Below are positions 13,323 to 18,291 of a stretch of DNA of 18,291 nt, piece after piece. How positions within the stretch are numbered: the stretch's first letter is position 1; every line of letters begins with the position of its first letter. The notes under the pieces are model-generated. The model made no database searches. It had not been told where the DNA came from and saw only the letters and a list, made by a program, of their open reading frames with translations. The position numbers and the translations under genes are program-made. This DNA comes from an uncultured Muribaculaceae bacterium (GTDB lineage: Bacteria; Bacteroidota; Bacteroidia; Bacteroidales; Muribaculaceae), in NCBI GenBank assembly GCA_934590135.1, contig CAKTOT010000040.1, positions 1-18,291 on the forward strand, written 5' to 3'.

Positions 13323-13399
13323 CCGCCGCCAAAAGGTTTGACAAATAACCTTTTAGCGGCTCGGCGAGGCGGCGGCACGCCGCTCCTCACGAAGGTGAG
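13323..13399 (-). other. Hairpin cluster downstream of terminase
   Basis: GCCGC-C-AAAAGGTT (13325-13338) pairs with AACCTTTT-A-GCGGC (13347-13360) over 13 of 14 positions with an 8-nt loop. GCGG/CCGC (13372-13375 with 13380-13383) and CTCAC/GTGAG (13386-13390 with 13395-13399) form two further hairpins. CCGCCGCC (13323-13330) can instead pair with GGCGGCGG (13368-13375). It lies in the presumed 3' end of the terminase message and could act as a terminator or an mRNA-stabilising structure; no T-run follows the main stem. Confidence 0.5.
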
Positions 13400-13410
13400 C
13401 CCCCACCGCC

Positions 13411-13623
13411 CTACGCTTGACCGCCTTTACCTCCCCCCGAAATAGCGGTATATGTAAGCGGTAATGACCACGTTGCCCGGTCGTCAGACCGCACGCGCAC
13501 GAACACGGTCATAGCATTTTCTCGGCATCGGGAAAATGCTCTGACTGCTTGTCTGTACGAAGTATAGGTCAGAAGGACGAAGTCACTGCAATCATCGAGG
13601 ATGTCTGAGGATGGCTCTCGCAT
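13411..13623 (-). CDS. Possible small protein overlapping the terminase 3' end
   Basis: An open frame from an ATG at 13623 (GTG at 13632 also possible) to a stop at 13411, about 70 codons, overlapping the end of the terminase gene. An internal ATG at 13512 would give a 33-residue protein ending TYTAISGGGKGGQA. No ribosome-binding site, domain or signal is seen. It fills part of a stretch otherwise without genes; the Ser/Gly/Lys-rich end is not typical of random frames here but proves little. Confidence 0.25.
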   Translation of the reverse strand: MREPSSDILDDCSDFVLLTYTSYRQAVRAFSRCRENAMTVFVRVRSDDRATWSLPLTYTAISGGGKGGQA

Positions 13624-15194
13624 CCGATGCACAAGGTGTCGAACGCGTCCGACCCATCGGTACGGCTCTCCAACTTATTCTCCTCCGTCTCGGCTAGCTT
13701 TTCACCTCGCTTATCCTTGCCGCCGTTATAAATGCCGGCGGTCTGTATTGATATAAGCAAGTCTTCGTTGTTTTCGCGGTTTATCATCGGCACCAGGTGC
13801 GCTTTCCCGGCAAACATACGATTGATGAGCAGGTGCTTGAGTATCTGACGCATCGGCACGCCAATGTCCACCTCCGTCACCATCCACCCTCGTGACCGGA
13901 AGGCGTTGACGATGACCGTGGCAAAGCACAGATTGTCCACAGCATAAGACCCTTGCTTGGCCGTAGCATCGTAGTAAAACACAACGCGGCGGTTGCGATG
14001 GTGGCGGTAGTACTTGCAGAAGTCCTCCACCAGCTCGTTGAGTTTCCGCTCGTACTTGACATAGAACGATTTTAGCACCAATAGCTTCCGGCCTCGCGGC
14101 TGGCCGGCTACAAGCCAGTTGATGTTGGCGTTGTAGTCAAAGGCAATACATATCGGCTGGTCGGCGTCCACGTCTGCGTCCATAAGCGATGACGGCTCCT
14201 TGATTTTGTCAAAGTCATACTCAAGGCTGTCGAGGTGGCCGAAGTTAGTAGCCGAGTACTTATGGCCTTCCGTCATCGACGAATAGAAGCCGTCACGCGC
14301 AATGCCTATGCGCTTGCACAGCACTGATGCCTGAAATGTCAGCGGCGGCAGGTCGCGCTTGAGTTGACGGATGAATGCTTCACCAAGTACCACCATATTG
14401 TCGATGGTGGACACCTCGCGATAGTCCAGCGCGACCGAACGCAATCGGCACAGCGTACGGTGCATATTGAGCAACGTCGAACGCATCCTGGGTGATGGCG
14501 CAATACCGGCAGCGGCCAGCTCTCGCACCTTGCCTTCGAAATGATGTATTTCGGCTACAAGGCCGCGAATGGCGTCTATCAGCTCCGGATCGCACTTCTT
14601 GTCGTACTCCAAGAACCATGACCCCTTCTTCGTCACCGGCATATCGGAGGTAATGAGTGTCGAATGGTGGAAGAAATGCTTGCCGAAGTATTGCCTATTG
14701 CCACGCAATGCCGGTAGTGTTTCGTCTTTGAGCTGCTCGAAGTCGATGAACTTGGCCTCATCAATATCCAGTGCATCATACGATTGTGAATTGGATGTAC
14801 CTGTCCGGTCTTGCGAAATGATGAAGCCGACGCTGCCGTTATAGAACGACAATACGTTTTCGTAGTTTTGGATGGGGAATATCGGCTGCTTCCATCCCCA
14901 GGCTTTCGGCGGCTTGATGCCGATGCACCAATGGACGTTGCGCATCAGACCCCAGCGTTCCCAGTGCACAAGCATGGACGGCAGGGTGTTGGTGAGCGCA
15001 CGCTTGATATTGGCCGAGACAAAGCCGGTGACCGACCCCGGCATACGCTCAAAGTTGCGCCTGTTCCATAGTGCGTGTACCATGCCTTTACCGAATGCAC
15101 GACCGGCAACGAGGACGGTGTCGCGTGCTTGCACGACCGTCATCAAGTCGCGCTGAACGTCATTGAGGTATACTTGCTGAGTCTGCGTATCCAT
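13569..15194 (-). CDS. terL: Terminase large subunit
   Basis: A 541-residue packaging motor from the ATG at 15194 (MDTQTQQVYLNDVQRDL). The frame is open further upstream, but that part overlaps the preceding gene and is not protein-like. ATPase landmarks: Walker A AGRAFGKG (30-37), Walker B ALDIDEA (141-147) with Asp145 and Glu146, and a coupling motif ITSDMP (181-186). A helical insertion (about 205-265) follows. The RNase H-like nuclease shows its acidic residues in AFDYN (Asp353), YYDATAK (Asp409) and DGSDAFD (Asp516/519). It translocates DNA through the portal and cuts the concatemer. It overlaps the preceding small-subunit candidate by 35 nt. The portal gene is 4.4 kb away rather than adjacent. 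Confidence 0.93.
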   Translation of the reverse strand: MDTQTQQVYLNDVQRDLMTVVQARDTVLVAGRAFGKGMVHALWNRRNFERMPGSVTGFVSANIKRALTNTLPSMLVHWERWGLMRNVHWCIGIKPPKAWGWKQPIFPIQNYENVLSFYNGSVGFIISQDRTGTSNSQSYDALDIDEAKFIDFEQLKDETLPALRGNRQYFGKHFFHHSTLITSDMPVTKKGSWFLEYDKKCDPELIDAIRGLVAEIHHFEGKVRELAAAGIAPSPRMRSTLLNMHRTLCRLRSVALDYREVSTIDNMVVLGEAFIRQLKRDLPPLTFQASVLCKRIGIARDGFYSSMTEGHKYSATNFGHLDSLEYDFDKIKEPSSLMDADVDADQPICIAFDYNANINWLVAGQPRGRKLLVLKSFYVKYERKLNELVEDFCKYYRHHRNRRVVFYYDATAKQGSYAVDNLCFATVIVNAFRSRGWMVTEVDIGVPMRQILKHLLINRMFAGKAHLVPMINRENNEDLLISIQTAGIYNGGKDKRGEKLAETEENKLESRTDGSDAFDTLCIGCESHPQTSSMIAVTSSF

Positions 15195-15798
15195 TCCCAA
15201 TTGGCTTAAACAAATCGTCCAGACGTGCATCGATGTCCTCGTAATCGACATCCTCCGTCTGATCCATCGTGTAATACTTTTCCTTGAGCGCCTTGATTTT
15301 TTCGCGGAAGTGCGGCATACGCTTAATGCCGATGACTTCCGGGTCATCGGTGAAGGACAGCACAAGAGGCACAACTTTGGACAGGATGCTCTCGCGGTCG
15401 TCCTCCTTGTCCAGCTGCGTATACTTGGCATACTGCGATGCGGCAGCCACCATATCGCGAGTATTGTTAGCCGCGTCCGCTTTGGCGTATGCGCGGTTTA
15501 TCATCTCCAAAAAGCGATAACGGTGGTAATCCTTGCTTTGGCGCTGGTAGTCGCCCAATAGCTCCTTGATAATCCGCAGGTCTTCGCGCGCCACCGATTC
15601 AACCACACCATACCGCTGACGTATCTCGGCAACAATATCGCGGTCACGCTTGCTCGGGAAGTTTAGCCAATAGTTGTACATATCGCGCAGACGCACGATA
15701 TGGTTTATCGTGATGTCGTTAAGCCCGGCCTTGACCATCTTGTCGCGGTCGGAGAATAGATGCCGCTGCGCGACTTCGTTGATTGCAGGTAGTGGCAT
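15160..15798 (-). CDS. Probable terminase small subunit (212 residues)
   Basis: A highly helical 212-residue protein: INHIVRLRDMYNYWLNFPSKRDRDIVAEIRQRYGV suggests a DNA-binding helical N-terminus, with VVESVAREDLRIIKELLGDY next, a RYRFLEMINRAYAKADAANNTRDMVAAASQYAKYTQLDKED helical hairpin in the centre, and an acidic C-terminus (DQTEDVDYEDIDARLDDLF). This order (HTH, oligomerisation helices, acidic tail for the motor) matches small terminases. It overlaps the large subunit by 35 nt. A second candidate precedes it by 10 nt. I favour this one as the small subunit because of size and adjacency. Confidence 0.65.
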   Translation of the reverse strand: MPLPAINEVAQRHLFSDRDKMVKAGLNDITINHIVRLRDMYNYWLNFPSKRDRDIVAEIRQRYGVVESVAREDLRIIKELLGDYQRQSKDYHRYRFLEMINRAYAKADAANNTRDMVAAASQYAKYTQLDKEDDRESILSKVVPLVLSFTDDPEVIGIKRMPHFREKIKALKEKYYTMDQTEDVDYEDIDARLDDLFKPIGNGYADSASIPQ

Positions 15799-15808
15799 AG
15801 TCGATGGT

Positions 15809-16090
15809 TTAATAATCCTCGTCAGCGGTCATTTCGCGGAGATAAGTCTCGGTGAGCTGTACCGCGAATGGCGAGCCGACACGTGCAAAATCAATCTCCT
15901 GCCGGCGCAGCATCAGTGCCGTTTCAGCCTTAGCTTTGAGATATGCTGCGCGTAGCGGAGACAGGTGTTCGGCCAATTCGGCCTTGAGCATATCGGCAGG
16001 AATACCGAGCAAAGCGGCAATGTCTGACGGAGGCGTGAGCGCAGCGGCCAGTTCGGCCACGCGATCGATAGTTTCTTTATTCAAGTCCAT
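15809..16090 (-). CDS. Small HTH-type protein, second small-terminase candidate
   Basis: A 93-residue helical protein. Residues 18-40 (TPPSDIAALLGIPADMLKAEL) read as a helix-turn-helix of the homeodomain-like kind used for DNA recognition. The remainder (AYLKAKAETALMLRRQEIDF, then SPFAVQLTETYLREM) resembles the oligomerisation part of short phage terminase small subunits, where an A..LR..q..lA..GsP...q l...L.r pattern is common. The start overlaps the PLD-like gene by 10 nt; the stop is 10 nt before the next gene. It may be the true site-recognition subunit, or a regulator that works with the larger neighbour. Confidence 0.6.
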   Translation of the reverse strand: MDLNKETIDRVAELAAALTPPSDIAALLGIPADMLKAELAEHLSPLRAAYLKAKAETALMLRRQEIDFARVGSPFAVQLTETYLREMTADEDY

Positions 16091-16566
16091 GTCAATAACT
16101 TGGATTCGTTGCGTAATATGGTCAGCCCGTCCTTGAGCAGAGATACAGTGCGATGATCAGTCGTAATAATGCCTGCTTCAAAGCGGTCTCCGCGCGTTTG
16201 ATTCTGAGATGTCACGATGGCAACGCTTATCGCCTGTGCATCCAGGATGACGACCTTGCTATGGTTCTGTGCAAGTATGACCTCGTCGCAGACGCTGTGC
16301 ATCAGGCTGTCCAGTGACGCAGTCTTGCGTGCGGCACGCAGGTCGCAAACCAGCGAACACCGCGAAATACGCCCTGATGAACGGGCGCGATGTAGCCACC
16401 TCAAGAATTGCTCGGACACCGAGAATGTGGACACGGCCATACCGGCCGGGCCTATTTGGTCGAGTGCCCAGTCGATATAGTCCGACAGCTGCGCGGTTCT
16501 GCCGAAGTACGGCTGTACCGGGCAGTCTGCCAAAGGAGACAAGCCGGACAAGGCTGCACCGGGCAT
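16081..16566 (-). CDS. PLD-like protein with a single HKD motif
   Basis: A 161-residue protein from the ATG at 16566 (a GTG one codon earlier is possible); the start overlaps the previous TGA stop (TGATG). A single phospholipase-D-type motif is visible: His102-x-Lys104, Asp109, then Ser120-x-Asn122 and Glu130, with the spacing and hydrophobic strands (SKVVILDAQAISVAIVTSQN, then EAGII) of the HKD superfamily. Upstream, YIDWALDQIGPAGMAVSTFS and ISRCSLVCDLRAAR fit the alternating helix and strand of the fold. One motif implies a dimeric active site, as in Nuc-type nucleases. No signal peptide, so it acts in the cytoplasm. Its place in the packaging module suggests DNA processing during packaging, or inactive structural use; substrate unknown. 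Confidence 0.7.
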   Translation of the reverse strand: MPGAALSGLSPLADCPVQPYFGRTAQLSDYIDWALDQIGPAGMAVSTFSVSEQFLRWLHRARSSGRISRCSLVCDLRAARKTASLDSLMHSVCDEVILAQNHSKVVILDAQAISVAIVTSQNQTRGDRFEAGIITTDHRTVSLLKDGLTILRNESKLLTWT

Positions 16567-17384
16567 CACGCCTCGGATTTATCCGTGACATCGATGCCGA
16601 GCGCAGACAGTTCGGCTGCGACTTCCGGCGTAAACTTTCCGCCGAGGTCGCGTATGACTGCGACGCAGGCGCGGCACTTGGTGATGGCAAGAGTGCGGCG
16701 CTCATCGGAGACATCTGCGGCTGAGGCCACCTTCTTGTACTTGCCAAGGGTCTTACGCGCTGCCGACAGTCGTCGGTTCTCCTCGTCTGTACGTCCGGCG
16801 GACAGTGGAGGTGTAGTCGATGACGGCAGTTCGGTGTGCCCGGGCAAATACTCATCGTACAGCTCAAGTGTATGACGATATTGCTTATCAAGTTCGTCAA
16901 GCATCTGCAACTTCTCGAAGCGGTCGCATGGCTCTTGATCTGCCATCGCTTTGAGTTCGTTGAAGAGCAGTACGATTTTGCGGTAGCGTGTCGCGTTGCC
17001 GTCCCATAAAGCCTGTACCTCAGGTGGCAAGCTGTCGTGGTCGGCACGGCGGCCACGGGCGGTATGAGCCTCCGGCAATTCGTCATCGGATGAGATTGAG
17101 GGAGGCGTGGCCACCATAGAGGCAACGCGAGGCATTACTTCCGCTTCCATATGCACGACATCTGCGACACTCATATTGTGCAGACGGATGCGCAGGTGCT
17201 TGCGCAGCTCGTATTCAAGCTTGGACATATACTTACCAGGATTGCGCACAAGCGTATTGTATAGCGCCTTGTTGCGGTTGAGCGATCGTAGCATCGCGGC
17301 GCCGCGCATAAAATCGCGGTCGGCTGGGCGTGCGTTGAGCCAGTCCTGCATTTCCTGAGTAAGTCTTGGATCAAGATTCGTCAT
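16566..17384 (-). CDS. Unnamed helical protein of the packaging module
   Basis: A 272-residue protein in three parts: a helical N-terminus (RLTQEMQDWLNARPADRDFM, LYNTLVRNPGKYMSKLEYEL), a linker rich in Ser and Pro ending in a conserved-looking GRRADHDSLPPEVQALWDGN (111-130), and a charged helical hairpin (RKIVLLFNELKAMADQEPCDRFEKLQMLDEL). A C-terminal small domain begins near residue 210 (LSAARKTLGKYKKVASA). I recall the GRRADHDxLP stretch from Bacteroidales prophage proteins lying near terminase genes, but no function is known to me. The stop overlaps the PLD-like start. A hairpin of 10 bp (17398-17440) sits in its leader. Confidence 0.7.
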   Translation of the reverse strand: MTNLDPRLTQEMQDWLNARPADRDFMRGAAMLRSLNRNKALYNTLVRNPGKYMSKLEYELRKHLRIRLHNMSVADVVHMEAEVMPRVASMVATPPSISSDDELPEAHTARGRRADHDSLPPEVQALWDGNATRYRKIVLLFNELKAMADQEPCDRFEKLQMLDELDKQYRHTLELYDEYLPGHTELPSSTTPPLSAGRTDEENRRLSAARKTLGKYKKVASAADVSDERRTLAITKCRACVAVIRDLGGKFTPEVAAELSALGIDVTDKSEA

Positions 17385-17397
17385 AATATTAAATTTT

Positions 17398-17440
17398 TAG
17401 GCGCGACGACAGGCCAACCCTAAGCCCGCAGTCGCGCCTA
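17398..17440 (-). other. 10-bp stem-loop in the leader of the packaging module
   Basis: TAGGCGCGAC (17398-17407) and GTCGCGCCTA (17431-17440) pair perfectly over 10 bp around a 23-nt loop. On the minus strand the stem is followed by an A-rich stretch and then the ATG at 17384, not by a T-run, so it is not a standard terminator for this strand. It may stop RNase decay between the structural and packaging parts of the message, or control the downstream start. Confidence 0.6.
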
Positions 17441-17482
17441 CTGAAGATTATATACTGTGCTAAGTCAGTCCTATTATGGGTA

Positions 17483-18091
17483 TCAACCGCCGACTGCAAC
17501 TTCGACTTCGCCGGTGGCGCAATCGATGGTGCCATCTTCAGTCACGAGTTTGCCTACATAATAGGGAGACGGGCATACATCGGTGACGGTTATTTCGAGT
17601 GTTGTACCGCTGGCGTCAGTCACGGACATACCGCTGTCTTGGGACGGCTTGGTATTGGTCTCGAACATCTCGTTGCCGACGATACGCCACTGGCCGTCAC
17701 GCTGCTGAATTGCGTAAACTATGTCATCGGAGTTGGCCATACGGCAAAAGCCCGTGGCATCCGGGCCGACACCGGCATACTTGATGGTGGCGGTGTTGTT
17801 AAACGTCTTGGATGGTTCATCACCTTGGCTCTCGGCCTTGACGTTGCTTGCAGTAGCGAGCAGATCAATGCGACGCCATTTGGCATCGGCAGCGAGGGCG
17901 AAGTCACCTTTGTAGGTGGCTATTGACGCCATCGTGGCATCTTTGTCGCCGGGCTTGGCGAGAGTGGGGAACGTATCAATCAGACTCTTGGGCATAAAAT
18001 ATGCCTTGGGTCGAAGACCTGGGAGTGTAGTCTCCCCTTTGCAAAAGGTCAGGCTCTCATAGAGGTTGACCGTGGTACATTTGGTTGTCAT
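17483..18091 (-). CDS. Tail-tube-like major structural protein
   Basis: A 202-residue beta-rich protein beginning MTTKCTTVNLYESLTFCKGE. The second half carries DDIVYAIQQRDGQWRIVGNEM, then GMSVTDASGTTLEITVTDVCPSP, the two-strand-plus-'GTTLEI' pattern I associate with tail-tube and related tail proteins of Bacteroidota phages (an 'LV.d..G..r.lG....' strand pair followed by '.G.tl.it......P.pyy'). The product could instead be a capsid decoration protein. It follows a structural protein C-terminus by 19 nt, with a GAGAAG ribosome-binding site, and precedes the packaging genes. Assignment is by pattern recall and should be treated as provisional. Confidence 0.55.
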   Translation of the reverse strand: MTTKCTTVNLYESLTFCKGETTLPGLRPKAYFMPKSLIDTFPTLAKPGDKDATMASIATYKGDFALAADAKWRRIDLLATASNVKAESQGDEPSKTFNNTATIKYAGVGPDATGFCRMANSDDIVYAIQQRDGQWRIVGNEMFETNTKPSQDSGMSVTDASGTTLEITVTDVCPSPYYVGKLVTEDGTIDCATGEVEVAVGG

Positions 18092-18110
18092 CTTCTCTGT
18101 CTTTTAAGTG

Positions 18111-18291
18111 TTAGTTGCCGGTTTTTCCTCCTTGATCGTCTGTCGGAGGCGTAGCGGCTTTGAACTTGCCGACAAGCAGGCGTTCGGGCGACACGCTTTC
18201 AAAGTCGACGCCGAAGAACATAGTGGCCACGAATTGGAGGACGAAAGCAGCATGCTTTTCGACCACGATGTTCTCGAGGTTGGACATCTGG
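18111..18291 (-). CDS. C-terminus of a structural protein, possibly major capsid protein
   Basis: The frame is open from the window edge to TAA at 18111-18113. It reads (M)SNLENIVVEKHAAFVLQFVA, then FFGVDFESVSPERLLVGKFK and a polar tail ending DDQGGKTGN. The strand pattern with EKHAAFVLQF and a following F..V... resembles the end of HK97-type capsid proteins, and a capsid gene would fit before a tail-tube-like gene. A start at the ATG at 18287 would make it a 58-residue protein, but a frame running past the edge is more likely. Too little is visible for a firm call. Confidence 0.45.
   Translation of the reverse strand, partial: QMSNLENIVVEKHAAFVLQFVATMFFGVDFESVSPERLLVGKFKAATPPTDDQGGKTGN

Noticed and set aside
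15195..15431. N-terminal extension of the terminase frame
   Set aside because: The extension (Arg/Ser/Thr-rich, no terminase features) lies within the preceding gene in another frame; the ATG at 15194 gives a normal terminase N-terminus.
1..18291. tRNA genes, CRISPR arrays or insertion sequences
   Set aside because: No cloverleaf, regularly spaced repeats or transposase-like protein was seen by eye; a tRNA scan would be needed to exclude a divergent tRNA.

Overview
This window is the late (packaging, virion assembly and lysis) region of a tailed bacteriophage or prophage from the Bacteroidota, most likely a Bacteroidales host. Every gene I can support lies on the minus strand, so transcription runs from the right end to the left end. 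The host assignment rests on promoter-like sites that fit the Bacteroidetes primary-sigma consensus (TTTG, 19-21 nt, TAnnTTTG) and on protein families typical of Bacteroidales prophages: a DUF6712-type connector, the tail-fibre N-terminus, and the unnamed pair of small proteins between fibre and holin. No integrase, repressor or att site is present, so I cannot tell prophage from free phage.

Layout in transcription order. 18291-17483: C-terminus of a structural protein (perhaps the major capsid protein) and a tail-tube-like protein. 17384-13569: packaging module, with a conserved unnamed helical protein, a PLD-like (HKD) protein, two small-terminase candidates and the large terminase. 13568-13002: non-coding island with a hairpin cluster, promoter-like sites, a hairpin-terminated putative small RNA and an AT-rich regulatory stretch. 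13001-12531: a lipoprotein 'moron' gene. 12510-10492: a self-contained transcription unit with a promoter, a remarkable structured leader of about 210 nt, four unrecognised genes and a hairpin terminator. 10481-5166: second virion operon, with a beta-rich structural protein, a small protein, portal, DUF6712 connector, two unnamed proteins and an HK97-gp10-like protein. 5121-1467: tail fibre with its own promoter and two small companions. 1452-1: lysis cassette of holin, Amidase_3 endolysin and a spanin-like lipoprotein running off the window.

The most interesting part is 12261-12475. Two long perfect inverted repeats (15 bp and 19 bp) interlock, so as RNA they would form a pseudoknot rather than nested hairpins. 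An 8-bp pair extends one helix. A further upstream segment can pair with the same strand used by the 19-bp helix, which gives two mutually exclusive folds. The 19-bp helix ends six nt before the start codon of the next gene. It has the logic of a translational switch, and I do not recognise it as a known RNA class.

Second in interest is a pair of matched promoters (10445-10481 and 5085-5121). They share an identical 11-nt element, the same 18-nt spacing and nearly the same distance to the start codon, which suggests a phage-specific late promoter. The gene order is also unusual: terminase is separated from portal by a lipoprotein and an unknown four-gene cassette, and no tape-measure gene lies in the window.
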